A stretch of 64,000 nucleotides of DNA from Zelopaecilomyces penicillatus (Eukaryota > Ascomycota > Sordariomycetes > Hypocreales > Pseudodiploosporaceae), in contig VCCP01000004.1 in the NCBI GenBank assembly GCA_005765155.1, positions 5,270,001 through 5,334,000 of the forward strand, read 5' to 3'. Every line of letters starts with the position of its first letter. Positions within the stretch are counted from its first letter, which is position 1. A program made the position numbers and the translations under genes. The notes below the pieces were generated by a model that saw only the letters and a list, made by a program, of their open reading frames with translations, was not told the origin of the DNA and did no database searches. Shown piece by piece: positions 21,023 through 33,628 of the stretch.

Positions 21023-23043
21023 ATGGCGCAGTCGTCCGACAAGGCGACCGACTCGCAGCGCGTGTCTGTACACGACGCCGGCTCCATCAATGGCGACACA
21101 GACACGGCAAAGCCGCCTGTAGGCGAGATCAAGGAGATCCAGGGCGATGCTCACTTCTATGAGACTATCAATGCTGCCCCGTTGGACCCATTGTCCAAGA
21201 CGAGTATCCAGCTGTACTTTATTCTACTCGTTGCTGCTCTGAATGCCACAGCCTCGGGTTTCGATGGGGTATGTTTTTTCTTCCTTTCGATGGCCTTTTT
21301 TTTCAATTCCAAGCATACACACGGACAATGAACACACAAAGCTGACAGAGATTGCACCAGTCAATTTTCAGTTCCATCAACGCCATGAAGCAGTACCAGA
21401 CCTACTTCGGTAACAAAGAGCTAGGCTCATCGACCGGCATGTGAGTTGCCTACTTCTAAGCTTCTACGCTTTACAAAAAAAAAAAAGACGGCATTGCTGA
21501 CGTAAATATCCAGCATCTTCATGATCTACACCATTGGCAGCATGGTCGGCTCTCTCTTCACCGGCCCTATTTGCGACCAGTGGGGCCGTCGCGCCGGCAT
21601 GATCTCCGGCTCCCTCTTCATCATGCTTGGTGCTGCCGTTCAGACTGCCGCCCAGACCGACGCCTATCTCATTGGCGGACGATTTGTCCTCGGCTTTGGT
21701 GTTGCCATTGGAACGTCGTCGGCTCCTACTTATGCGCTCGAGTTGGCCCCTCCCCAGTGGCGAGCTCGCGTTGTAGGCTACTACAATACCTGTAAGACCC
21801 CCTCTTGTTTAACTCTACTTTGGGCAAGTATAGGGAATTGGGCGCAATTACTGACCCCTTTGATATCATGCAGTCTTCTATACCGGCTCGATTCTGGCTA
21901 CCGGTGTTGCCTACGCGTCCAACAAGGCGGATGGTGAGATGGCTTTCCGTCTGCCACTTGCGCTTCAAATTGTACCGCCGATTTTCATCATTGCTGGCGC
22001 GCTGTTCATCCCCGAGTCCCCTCGATGGTTGACCATGTGGGGAAAGAAGGAAGAGGCTGCCCAGATCCTCGCCAAGTATCACGGTGGCGGAGATATGAAC
22101 CACCCTGTTGTGCAGCTCGAACTCCGAGAATTCGAATCTGGCATTGAGCTGCAGAAGTCGTCGAGTGTCTGGAACTACTGGGCGCTGGTTGACAATCACA
22201 ACTCTCGCTGGAGATTTACCATGATGGCATTCATGTCCCTCTTCGCTCAGCTGTCTGGAAACTCTGTCCTGACATACTACCTGCCGTCCATGTACAAGCT
22301 TCTGGGCATCCAGTCCACGGAGCGCCGTCTCTTGCTGACCTTTGTGAACTCGATTGTGTCTTGTGCTGGTGCCATTGCTGGTTCAGCCACCAACGATCGC
22401 ATTGGCCGTCGCACCAAGCTCTGGGTGGGCAGTCTTGTTCTTGCAGGTCTGTTTGGAGCCGTGACGGGATTTTCTAGCAAGTTTGAAAACAACACCAATG
22501 TTAGCAAGACCTTTTCGAATGGTGGTGTAGCCTTTGTAAGTGCTCTGATTGATTGTCCCAGTTTTTGTCTAATGAGACATGATTTACTAACAAAAGACAG
22601 ATTTTCCTTTTCGGCTGTGCCTATTCTTTTGTCTATACGCCTCTTACAGCCACGTACTGTGCCGAGGTGTTGGCGACGCCGACGCGAGCCAAGGGCATGG
22701 GTGTTGTAAGTAACACATCTTACACGTTTTACTATGAACCTGTGCTAACATTATGCAGCACGTTATTATTGCCAATTGCGCCAATCTCTACAACACGTTT
22801 GTGACTGCCATTGCTCTCGAGGCCATCGACTGGCGCTACTACCTCATCTTCGTTGGCCTCAACATCATCTACAGCGTTCTCTGGTTCGTTTTTGGTGTTG
22901 AGACCCGTGGACGAACGCTCGAAGAGATGGACGAGGTGTTTGACGCCAAGTGGCCACCGCGAGCTGCGCTGCAAAAGGCCGTGTTGGTGAAGACGGAGAA
23001 TGGCCACTTGGAGGGGCTACGCAACCGGAAGGAGAGTGCATGA
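21023..23043 (+). CDS. MFS sugar transporter (SP family, HXT/lactose-permease-like)
   Basis: A plasma-membrane sugar:H+ symporter or facilitator of the major facilitator superfamily. Six exons (21023-21268, 21361-21440, 21514-21791, 21874-22535, 22601-22705, 22759-23043) join in frame to 551 residues, the usual size. A cytosolic N-terminus of about 65 residues precedes the first helix, ending at FDG. Sugar-porter signatures are present: DQWGRRAG after helix 2, GRFVLGFGVAIG, PESPRWL at the end of the first half, NDRIGRRTK in the second half, and VFGVETRGRTLEEMDEVF after the last helix. The style resembles fungal lactose/hexose transporter-like proteins; the substrate cannot be told. It is convergent with the monooxygenase gene, with about 290 bp between stops. 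Confidence 0.9.
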
Positions 23044-23332
23044 GATGTTTGCTGTTGATATTTGGTGGGCTGTTCTATAAGAAGATTACCTTAGAGAGCT
23101 TCAATGATTTTATGGTTTTGTTTATGTTTGGACTAGTTAATAATGAGTAACCGGCTTGATGCTGGGTCTTTGACGATATAATCACTGTCTTATAGAGGAA
23201 TGACAGGACTCCGCCTGTGTGGTTACATGGTCCTCAATGCTTCCGATCCGTCCATGAATTAATGGCAACGTATCCCCGTGCGACTTTAATAATTACTTCA
23301 GATGTCACCGTGTTTGGCGTTGACAACTAGAG

Positions 23333-25096
23333 TCACGCATCCACAAGTATACTATACATGTTGGTATGACCCGAAAGATACTCCGCCAACCCCCCTCTTT
23401 GAACACCCTCTTCCTCAGCCAAACCAGTCTCACCAACATCATCATCATCCCGCGGTCCTGACGGCCGAATCAGATCTTCAATAGCCCACGCCACCCGCTC
23501 GGCTCCGAGCTTGGCGCCGCCAATATTCGGCGCAGCAGGGCCGAGTTTAAGAGCTGCGAGACGACCGACCATGAATAATGGGATGTTGTCTTTCCACATG
23601 AGGTCTTCGGTGATGCATGGGAATCCTCCGTGGCCGTGGATAGGGTGTTTTTTGAGCATGGTTTGTAGGTATGGGAGGGAGGTGAATTCAGTTTGGATGC
23701 CGGTGGCAAAGTATATGTAGTCAATGGGGGGCATGTTAGGAATAGGAGGATCTAGCTCGACTTTCCACATGCCTCGGCCATTAACTTGTTCAAACTTGGC
23801 GTCCACCATGCAAGTTTCTGTACAAAGCTCAAGCTTACCAGAGGCAATATGTTTCTTCACCCTCTTATAAAACAATGGGGTGATGCTGCCACCGCCACGA
23901 GCTTCTTTCATAATCTCAAGCCGCTCGGCATCCGAGTCGGCAGACCAGAAGCGCGCGTGCTCGGCGTTTTTGTATTTCCCCATCCATTCGAGTTTGACGT
24001 CAAAGTGTTTGATGCGGCAGGGGCCGCGCATGATGTGCCATACTTTGGAGACGCCGCGACGGATGGCGAGGTCGGAGAGTTGGGCGGATGTGAGGCCGCC
24101 CCCTACGACGAGGATGTTGGTTTTGGGGGAAGTAGAATTGATGCGTTGCTGGATAATGGGGTCGGGAAACGTTTTGATTTGCATGCTGTGACAGGTTTGG
24201 AGAGTTGCGGGACCGCTAGGGGGCATGGAAGGGAGGTGTGGGATTTTGGGGACGTTGGCAGGGCCGACGGCAAGGATGACGGTTCTGGCGTAGAAGCAGC
24301 GGAGGGGGGTTTGGTGGATGGTGGTTGTGATGGTGAAGAGGTTCTCGCAGTTATTGATAGAGACGCCGTTGACGATGCCGTAGTCAATGTCTTTGACGGT
24401 TTCGTGGCGTATAAGTTCAGGGCCGAGTTGGTATCGGTCTGCGACGTGTTGGCAGTGGTCGCAGAAGAGAGCTTGGGAAGGGGTGAAGTAGTCGTTGCGT
24501 TCTCTGAGGTTGATGGAGATGCGAGCTTCTTGTCTTTCAAAACACAAGACTAATTAGTATTACTTGCACGAGAATATGGTTGTAATAGAAATACAAGGGG
24601 AGAGGAGGAAAACTTACTTGCCACCGCATACACGGGTATTCCCTGATGCTGCTTTCTTCTTCTTCGCATGTTTACTCATCTCTTTACCCACACAGTTCTT
24701 AATCTCAACGAGCTCATCCTCCCGCTGATTCATATACGCGTGCGCAAGCAAAGAATCCCGATCCAGTGGATCAACATGCCAGAGCATAGGGCTTCTTAAG
24801 TGAGAAATGTCATATGTTTTAAAGAGGGTATTCCAGCGGCCGAGCCATTGATCGCTCGTGGAGTCGAGCACGAGCATCTTGTACTCGGGTCGAGATGTTG
24901 ACGCCGGGGAAGAAGTTTTCCCGCTTCGGACATGTTTGAGGGGGATTTTGCTGCCGTGTTTGTTGATCCAGTGGTACCGGCGGTGTTCTTCGTCGGTGAA
25001 GAGGGCGGCGGGGGTGTGTTCACGGAGACGGGCGGCGGTGGCGAGGCCGCAGGGGCCGGCGCCGATGATGATGATGTCGTAGACTTCTTCTTCCAT
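23333..25096 (-). CDS. FAD/NAD(P)-dependent monooxygenase-like protein (FMO/SidA/OSGIN-like)
   Basis: A flavoprotein oxidoreductase with two dinucleotide-binding folds. Two exons (25096-24618 and 24533-23333) join in frame to 559 residues; the 84-base intron has GTAAGT and a branch-like ACTAAT, and the acceptor used is the one at GAAAG, because the earlier TAG acceptor would introduce a stop. The N-terminal FAD motif is IIIGAGPCGLATAARL near residue 10; the second, NAD(P)-binding motif is ILVVGGGLTSAQL in the middle; FATGIQTEF near the C-terminal third is the typical ATG motif. A Lys-rich stretch (KHAKKKKAA) lies just before the splice site. The family includes ornithine N5-hydroxylases and OSGIN-like proteins; no siderophore gene lies nearby, so the substrate is unknown. 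The start ATG is at 25096. Confidence 0.8.
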
Positions 25097-26982
25097 TTTG
25101 GAGATTGATTGTATATATAAAAATGGTATACTTGGGGAAGTTTAGGAGTATGATGGAAGACCGTGAAGATGCTTGTTTGCCTGTGTTTTTATGTTGCTTC
25201 AATACGCCAACCAGCGAGAACCTTGATGAATATGCTCCATGTTGGAATAGATACAAAGACTCGACTGTCTGCTTGCGAATGACGCCATTGGTCGTGCGGT
25301 GGTTTGACACCTTGATGGTTGTGAGATGGGACCATCAAGGTTGTTTTCCACAACAAGGAGCTATCTATATTTGGCCAACACTCGTATAGAAGGTGCGATT
25401 AGTTGGGGTATGTATATGTGTATATAAACTCCGTGTTGAAAGAATTGATGATTGCGTTATTGACTGCTCCGACATAGTCATGTAGATACCCTGCCCGATT
25501 AGCTATTGTCACATGGCAAGATTCGTTTCCCATATCTTGAATGCTCGTTGTGTGAAAGCCAGTAATAAGTATAATATTTTACATCAAATATCTCGTTTAA
25601 GAAAGACTTTATAGGCACTCACATAAATATCCACGTCCAACCTTTATTCGTGAAGGGAAATCACACCCCAAGACATCAACACTCAGTAGCGTTCGACAAG
25701 TCCGTTCTCGTAATCCAGTTCCACTGACTAGATGGTATTAGGGATAGTAACCGGCGCATGCATTAACACAACCCTGTAAATTAAACAGATGATGGAAGCG
25801 TTGGCCTCTCTACAAGCAGTCATCCATAACTGTGTGAATTTTCTTCCCATGGAGACTGTTGTTGCTGCTACATTGGGGCATTTACGGCTAAGCTACGCGA
25901 CCAATCTGTTACAAGTACTCCATTGCTTAAGACTAATTGCATTAATACGAGGCTAAGCACCATCTGCTGACTTCGACTCAGCACATCTCATACCGATGAT
26001 GAGTATCACCCATTTGCATCGACAAGTTGCCGACCCTAACCCTAGTTCTCTCTCCGATCGGCTTGAGGGAGAATAACGCGACCAACACCACCGACGGTGA
26101 CTACAAGCGAGGGCGGCAGTCAAAGAAAAACTAGACCAGGTCAATCATGGCGCAGTGGCTGGGTCTTTTATAAAGAAGCAAGCATATGAAACGTACACTA
26201 GTCTAGAGAGTAGTTGCGTAGATGTTCTACTTAATTCCTCTACTGCAGTAGCATTGTTCCGTTAAGTGTTAGTTTAGTTCGTATGGCGTGTTCAATGTGA
26301 GTCCAAAAAACAAGCTGAAGTTTACCGCTTACAAACAAGTTTGATGTGGAATGGATATCGTGTTGCCCTTGCATTGACCAGGGTCACCATTGTGTACTAC
26401 GTAGGCTGGGTGTGTTTAATTGGCCAAAGATCCGGAAATAGACTCTCAATAACCAAGAAACAAGTTAGCAGCAGCAGCAGTTTCATGGTTATCAGTTCTA
26501 CCTGTAACAGGGCTGTCGGTAGTTAATAAAGTTTGAGATGATTAATGCGTGGCTTATTGCTGGGATATGAAAACGGCAGAGTCGCAACCCTGCAAGATCG
26601 TCTTGGGGTACAGGACGCCCTTCCCGGGCCTAAAATATTCAATCCGGGGTAAAAAGTCCGTACTCTGATAGGGATGGCCAAAGTATCTTGTCTCATTGGT
26701 CGCTGACTGAATGAAGGCTTGGTGTTTGTCGCCAACGACCTCACAGACTAAAAGGTCATTGGATAATAGCATTCAGCCCTGTTCAACAGCCTTCACATGC
26801 GCAATTCAAGATTCATCGTTTTGAGTAATTAACATGTTTTGTATCGCTATATATCTATGCCAGAATAATAATATGTACAGTAGATTTGGTTTAAAAAATA
26901 AAGCCTCCTCTTCCTCGCCAAGTGTTCATGTCATGTCTCGTCATTTTGTTCCTCTTTTTTTCAAGGTCGCCAAGTATTTTAT
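25097..26982. other. Intergenic region, no gene seen
   Basis: This holds the monooxygenase 5' flank and the phospholipase 3' flank. It contains a short GCA repeat near 26466-26480 and two telomere-like hexamers in a row at 26034-26045, too few to be meaningful. No open frame has coding character. Confidence 0.5.
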
Positions 26983-27603
26983 TTACCAGGCGTTGTTGAG
27001 GACAGGGAGCTCGCCCTTGGTCTGAGCCTCCTTGACGGCGGCGTCGTAGATCTTGACCTTCTCCTCATACTCCTGGACCAGATCGGCCTGCTCGTCACGC
27101 TTGCCGGGGCCGGCATCGCCACCACCGAAAGCGCGGACGGCGGCGTAGTAGACGTCAGCCAATGCTCGGCAGGCGCCACCAGCGGAGGTGGAGTTGCATT
27201 GGAAGTAAAGACTAATTGCAGTGTTAGTAGATGATGCATATGGAGATATATAGATGATGGATACTTACTCGGTCTTGAAGTTGTTGTCGATTCTCAGCTT
27301 GCCGCTCTGGACGAAACGGCCCTGCTTGCGGTAGTTCTGGTAGCCAAAGTCGTGGCGGTGGCAGGCAGGGACGAATGGGAATCCGAAAGGGTTGTCGGGA
27401 GACGAGGTGCAGCCATCAGAGGTCCAGTCCAAAGTAGCTGGGTTGCGAGCATTTCGGCGAGCAGTGAAGGCAGGCAGAGTCGTGCTATAGAGCAACGAAT
27501 CGGTGACGGCGTTGGCAGACTGTCTCTTGGCCATGTCGTCTCCGGTCGCTGGCAGAGCCATGACGGCCGGGACCATGGAGAGGATGACGGTGCTGAACTT
27601 CAT
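26983..27603 (-). CDS. Secreted phospholipase A2 (fungal/prokaryotic-type)
   Basis: An extracellular lipase that hydrolyses the sn-2 ester of phospholipids. Two exons (27603-27269 and 27211-26983) give 187 residues. Residues 1-18 (MKFSTVILSMVPAVMALP) form a signal peptide; a Kex2-like Lys-Arg at 26-27 suggests a short propeptide. The core has the DGCTSSPDNPFGFPF block and the catalytic motif CHRHDFGYQNY (Cys81, catalytic His84-Asp85), diagnostic of the small fungal and bacterial PLA2 family. C-terminal cysteines (FQCN and GGACR) fit disulfides. The donor GTAAGT and acceptor TTAG are clean. A TATATAG sequence lies about 110 bp upstream. Confidence 0.92.
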
Positions 27604-30600
27604 AGTGAAGGCTTGAAGGATTGACTTGACTTGGTGAGGAGGCTTGAGGAATGCGAGATGAGCTGGATGGAGAGCAAAGAAAGTCATAAAACGGAGAGAT
27701 GTTCAACCTTCTATATAGTCGACGCCAAGGCAAAGACAAGACAAGACATGCCATGCATTGTTGACTTGTCTTTCTCCCGCCCTTTCAAAGAGAGCCCGTT
27801 ATTAGTTTCTGTATTACTACCTTGCAACAGCTCACCTGCCGGATCGAGAAAGGATCTCTGGAGAAAAGGCGGAGGGCCCAACTAGGGCCGAATAATACCA
27901 CAGCATGCCAACCCGTCCGTCGAGTTTGCTGTGCATGCCTATTCATTCTCCCTCATGGCACTTTTTCCTCCAAAAAACTAATAAAATTCCCCACAGCACA
28001 ACCGCAGCGCAGCCTTGGATGCTACTATACATACATACGCTCTTCCTCCCCTCCCTTCCCCCCCCCCCCCCTGATCCCACGCCGAGACGGGCGACCCGGC
28101 CTAGAAAGGGAATGGCGCCGGCCAGTCCGCCCCATTTCAGCCGCGCTTTGGCCCAATCTATGTTCGATTGACCAATCCAGTGGGCTGGTTTGCTTCATGG
28201 CAAAATGGCAAAATGGGGCACGATTGGGGCCAGCCACCCCCGCGTCTCTGTTGTCTACCGCCTTCTGCTTTCTTTACGCATCCCCCGTATGAGGCGTAAT
28301 GGGGAACTTATTTTGAGAACAAAGCAACTTATCGACACGATGGGTATTAGGCTACTTTGTGGAGAAGAATTTGTGATGATTAGTGTGAGGTTGACGCGAT
28401 CACTATTTGCTATTGCTATTGCCCGTTGGTGTCGATGTCGGTGTCGAAAGTCTCTACCAATACAGTCAGCCAGCTTTTTGCCTCTGTTCGGTCTTACATC
28501 AGATGCGGGAAAACATCTTAACAAGAAGAGGCTGCCCAAAAAAAAGCCAAGCTGCAAGGAATGCCGCTGCTGAGCGATTCCTTTCTCCAAATTTTGGTGA
28601 TATGCCGAGAAACCAGCCAGGTTTGCCACAAAAGCCACCTGCAAAAAGTCACCCATCACATGTTGGCATTTTACGGAGTTCCTGTCTTAGAATGGGAATA
28701 GCCAAGCATCTTCCCCTCCCCGCCATTGAGTAATTATATTCCCTGGTTACTTTATTCTAGCCCAGCGGCTGCAACGCCCGCGAATTGAGGGGATTTGCCT
28801 CCCTTGATTGGTCAATTTGGTCTCTCTTGGGTTGGGGAAGCCTGGATCACATACTGGCTGCCCCTCTTCCGATGGGGGCGGGGACACACACACGCTTGCT
28901 CGCTCGCATTTAGGTGTTGTGGGGAGAGAGATCTTTCTTTGGTCTTCCTTCCCTAGGTTCCATGTCAAAGCGGGCGGCAAGGGTGGCTTTGGGGATGAGG
29001 TGCCCAAGAAGGTGCCTTCGTACAAAAGAGCCTCCCCCCATTGTATCCGGCTTGCAGAAAAGGTACAGAATGCATGGGGGGAAGCTTTGGTAGCGAAAAG
29101 GCTTGAGGTGCAGCCCATTTCATGCCATGCTACCTAATCTAAATCCATGGCTCGGCGGCTGGGCATCTGCACGTACTGTAGGTACATGTGTAGATATGAT
29201 ATGATATGATGTGATGTGTGTGTGTGGTGTATCACCGAACGGCGACTTGGGGAGTTTCCAATAGAACAGTCATAATGGAGGAGTCGGCGCCGGCCGGCTG
29301 ATTGTCATATACGGTGTTATTGTTGGGATGAGCTGGATGGATGGATGGATTGGGAATTGATTGTCAGGGCGGCTTTTTTGCTTGCTTGCCCCTGTTGAAC
29401 GATCTACATTGATCTTCGCCGGTTTCACCGGAGGTCACCGCGTTTGGCCTAGGAGGAGGCATCTCAGGCATCGTCGCTCCCCCACCAGATGCCTTCCCAT
29501 CTACATGTCGGGTTAGTAACATCACATTTCTCGCCTTTTCCGTGAACAGTTTCGCCGAAGCAAGCTGCTGCTACCGCTACCGCTGCCGCTGCCACCTACA
29601 TACTACAACCGTTTTTGACTGCAAGATGCGAAAAGAAACAATACGGCTTCCGTCTTACCCAAACCCCTCTATTATTAGGCGTGGGATAACTGTAATTGAT
29701 ACCCTTGCACCTTGCTTGGTATTCAGCCACTTTGGGAGGATGAGTCAAGGATGCAGGAATGCAGTGGGAGAAACAAAACTGCCGTTCAAGTTACTTTGTG
29801 TGCCGTGGTGAGACAATATGGTCTTGTTCGTTCCCTTATCTTCAAAAGACCCATGTTCATGCGAAAAAAGCGTTTGGCAATGTAATTCGCGCTGGCCCGC
29901 AGTCTTCATGCGTGGTGGGTTCTTTACCTAAAGGACTGTTTGAGCGCACCATGCCAACCCCAGCACCTACAGTAGCGACATACAGTTTGGACGAGAGAGG
30001 CATTATTGAGAGATAAATCTCATCTTCATTGTCTATTTTTGAGCTTTTCATGATTTTACGGACGGCTTGGCTCTGTGCAGGAACTTTTCGAGGTCTGTAA
30101 GTTAATGCAGCATGCAGCATGCGGCTTACTGTCGTTTTCATCATCAACTTTCAGGCGTCGTTTAGGATTAGGAAGAGTTTCAGGCGATATCTTCAAATGG
30201 TGTTCTCTCCAATCGGTGAATTAAGCATCCTTTGCTTACGGTGCATCGCTGCCGCCGCCGCCAATCCTGCGGGTATCAGGGATGGCATGGTGAAGCGACA
30301 TCGCAGCTCCTCCGGCTCGAGCCGGCCGCCCGGACGGGATTGTCGAGAGACCCGAACGGGCCACTCTCAGATGCCCGCCGCTGCCAATTAGGACATGTCC
30401 GCGGGTACAATTCCCCTTATTACTTAACTTGGCAAAAGCGAGATCGTCAGGCACTGGTTTATGGACATGGGAATACCAAGATCTGGCAATGCTAACAGAT
30501 GTACTTTGCCTGTCTCCTCAATGTCAGCAATTTGGATGTACAAGAGGCACGAATTTTCCGCATGAATATGACGGTCGTATTCAGGAAAATTTGATACGAG

Positions 30601-31124
30601 AGAAAAGCCGAATCATAACACGCCTCCCAAGTAGAAGCCCACGACAACTCAACGTATACGCGAATCCAAGTTCCGGGGTATCAGTGGAGTCGTTGTGAAC
30701 CTCCATCGCTGACCAAGGACGGAGCTTCCGCCTCAACCCACTGCCTTGTCATCCAAGACATGCAGCCGGGCCGTACACCCGGGTTGTAGATGCCATTTTT
30801 TGTGTGCTTGATTGGTATACTTCCGAAAAGAGATGATAATGCCATTTACGAGCTAGTCGCAGTGGAGTTGATACATGATAGAGGCATCAAATTGGACAAC
30901 TGGGATGATGACAGTGCATATAAAATGGAAAAGTGCAACGAAAAAGTCATGTAGATTGTTGAACTTCATCAAACTTCATCATCTTTCCAAGACCAAATCT
31001 GTTGGTCAGAATCGGGAAAGCCGCGACCAGCGTGGCAAGCACACAGTCTGAAGTAACAGTCATGTTCCGTCTTAAGCTGTGACCCGTCATGTTTCCTCCA
31101 TGTGAAATGAACAGTAACCCTCCT
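27604..31124. other. Long intergenic region, no gene seen
   Basis: About 3.5 kb. It contains the phospholipase promoter at the left, a C run near 28060-28071, a (CTACCG/CTGCCG)-type repeat near 29571-29594 and a GATAT/GT microsatellite near 29195-29226. Open frames on both strands are short and domain-free. Confidence 0.5.
27711..27717 (-). promoter_or_regulatory. TATA box of the phospholipase A2 gene
   Basis: TATATAG on the minus strand, about 108 bp upstream of the start codon. Placement fits a core promoter; no transcription start was mapped. Confidence 0.5.
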
Positions 31125-32228
31125 TCATGTGCTATTCTTCCGGAATATCTTGCTCACAATAGATCTCTTGCCCGCGCTTTCTGCATTGCCACCTATACTA
31201 CCACTCTGCCGTCTCCCCTTGGCATTCAGCTTGGGAACCATGTTTCCGCGCAGGCGCCATAGCAAGCCAAGTAAGCTGGCGACAATGACTGCTTCCAGCG
31301 TGGCATCGTGGCTACCCTCTGCAGGAAGCAGCAAGACTCCTTCACTATGCCCCATGAATAGATTCGTGGCAAGACCAATGTGGTGATAGATGGCTATGAT
31401 TTGGTCAGGGTTCTCAGCCGCGTCGGCGGCAGAAGAAGAAGCATTCTCTGTGGGCTGGGCGGCTCCAGGCCGTAGGTCGACGGCAACTAGGGTATATCGA
31501 AGTGCTCCGTGGCGTAGAGGGTGGATTTGCCATTGGTAAACGGTAGATGTGTCCGTAGGGAGGGAAAAGGAAACGTATGGGTGACGGGCTGTCCCGGCCT
31601 GAGTGGTGGTATCCGGGATTGGGTATGAGGTTAGAACAGGGACATTGGCAAAAAAGGGATTGGTAGAGGCCAGTTTGATGGAGAAGGATCCTTCTGTGGC
31701 TGTGTTTGCATCTGTTTTTGCCAAGCATCTATTCCGCTGGTAAGCATGCATGCCTTGGCGCTGGCCGGTCTCATCTCATCTGGCAAACTTGAGGGAAACA
31801 AAGATGAGTTGGAAACAAGAAACTCACAGTTCAACCTCTGGTGTCGCTCCTAGCGCCCTTCGCTGCACCTTTGCCGAGACGGCCTGGTAGTCCTTGGCGT
31901 TGGCCATCTTGAAATCAGCTAGATATTGAACATCTCCGCCAGTCCCATCACCAGCAGGCTTATCCAGCATACACAACCCGGCCGTGTAGCGGCTACTCCC
32001 GATCGGCGCATCGCCAATCCGCCGCCGGTACTCGCCGCTGATCTCATACAGCGGCAGGTGAGTCTCGGCGCTGCCATGCCAAGGGATATACAGAAAGCGC
32101 GACATGTGCGACGGCACCGCAGAGGGTTTGCGCCCGAGCCGGTCGTAGATGTCGACCGTGTTGCTCCGGGCGCCCTGCTGGTCGGCGCAGAAGGCCTCGA
32201 GGCCCTGAAACCCGGAAAACTGGGCCAT
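31125..32228 (-). CDS. Conserved-looking hypothetical protein
   Basis: Two exons (32228-31828 and 31728-31125) join in frame to 334 residues. The acceptor at AATAG keeps the frame; the nearer CAG acceptor would not. I do not recognise a named family. The N-terminal half is mixed polar with SRFLYIPWHGSAETHLPLYEISGEY; the second half has VYQWQIHPLRHGALRYTLV followed by IIAIYHHIG and HSEGVLLLP, then a hydrophobic helix EAVIVASLLGLLWRLR near the C-terminus and a basic, Ser-rich tail. This ordered, hydrophobic-core pattern suggests a folded beta-rich domain plus an amphipathic or membrane-associated helix. No signal peptide is visible. I infer nothing about function. Confidence 0.75.
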
Positions 32229-33628
32229 TGTTTCACCCCGGCGTGGCGCTCACTTTGTCCGGGGAGGGCGGGTCTCCGGGGGAGTAGAGAGGGTTGATAC
32301 GCGTATACTGAGTTGTTTTATCCAACGTTTCCTGGTACTATTCACGTGTAGGTCAGAGTGTGGTATCCAGGGTTTTGCAAGGTGAGTATTGTCAGATATA
32401 TGACGTGGGTCATGGTGAGATGCGACCGGGTTTGTGATGCGGAGTAAGGAATCATCGTGGGATGCCGGCTATACAGCTACAAAATAAAAAACGATATAAT
32501 ATTATAGTATTTATATTAGATAAGTTTGAACACTTATAAGAACATAAATAATAAAGTAATTTCTTGTTATTAATTAATAATATTTTCATATTTTATTAAA
32601 TAAATATTATCATCTTATAAAGGTCTAGTATAAGAAACAAAATAAATTCTGTTTTATAGTTGAGTAAAATCAAAAAAATCAAATTATATATCATGTTCTA
32701 AATTTAATACTAATTAATATTGTTATAGAGCTTTGACTATAATTTAACTAGACGGGTTTTAAATATCTTGACTTATAGGGTAGCTCACACCGTTAGACTA
32801 CTGTTGGGGTACACTATTAGGCAGCATTTCATTATACTGATAAGTTCGCAAAGCTCTACGAATACTATTAAAAGCGTGTCTAGGAGACAAAAGTTTCGAT
32901 ATAGATAAACTTGGTGGTTTCTAGCCATTCAGCTCAGGGTATAGAAACAGCATCGGCTGAAGGATATTTTGCAGATCCATTTCATTTGGTGATTGGTATC
33001 TTACTTTTTTAATTGTCTCCGACAGTGCTGTGTAAGCGCAACACACGCTTGTGCTAGCCATGCTTATCCATTCCTGTGATATGGAGCTTGTGTAGCAAGG
33101 CCATAATGGGTTTAAGAAGCACAAGGTCAAACCATTACAAGGGGAGAATGGACAATGAGGGTCAAGTTACTGGAAGTGCAACAATGGTATATAGCGTGAG
33201 CCTTGTGTCCATACCAAATGAGGTTTGCGAGCTCATTTGATGTGGATATGCAATTCTGTATATATGAGCACTATAGTTGCTCTGGGCAGGGAACTTAAAT
33301 CATGACGTGCTATTGCCAATTAGAGTCCAGAATGCCAGTCATCTCAGAGCGGGTGAGTGGGTGCCAGTCGTGCGGTTGTGTCCACCGCGTACTGAGTCTG
33401 AACAGCTTTACAGCCCCAGCATAGGTTTACTCTTTGGGGGCAATAAATGAAGCAAAACCATGGAGCTTGTGTTGGGAATTTCTTATATTAAGTCTTAGTG
33501 ATCTAACTTCAGTATGTCGTCTTCTCTATGAGGCGGGATCAACCCTTTGTAGCTTCATTCAACAAGGCCAAACACACCTTCGCTCCCCACCTCTCCAAGT
33601 TCAACCACTTCGGGCTGTCCACCGGTGG
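32229..33628. other. Intergenic region containing an AT-rich island
   Basis: Between two minus-strand genes. The main content is the AT-rich island at about 32480-32780, annotated separately. No gene is supported. Confidence 0.6.
32480..32780. repeat. AT-rich, RIP-like island
   Basis: About 300 bp is almost entirely A and T, with many TA dinucleotides and very few C or G, sharply different from the flanks. This is the usual appearance of repeat-induced point mutation on an old transposon copy in Pezizomycotina. No open frame, terminal repeat or transposase residue can be recognised, so the parent element is unknown. Confidence 0.6.

Noticed and set aside
26034..26045. Two CCCTAA/CCCTAG hexamers resembling telomere repeat
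   Set aside because: Only two units and no subtelomeric context; expected by chance.
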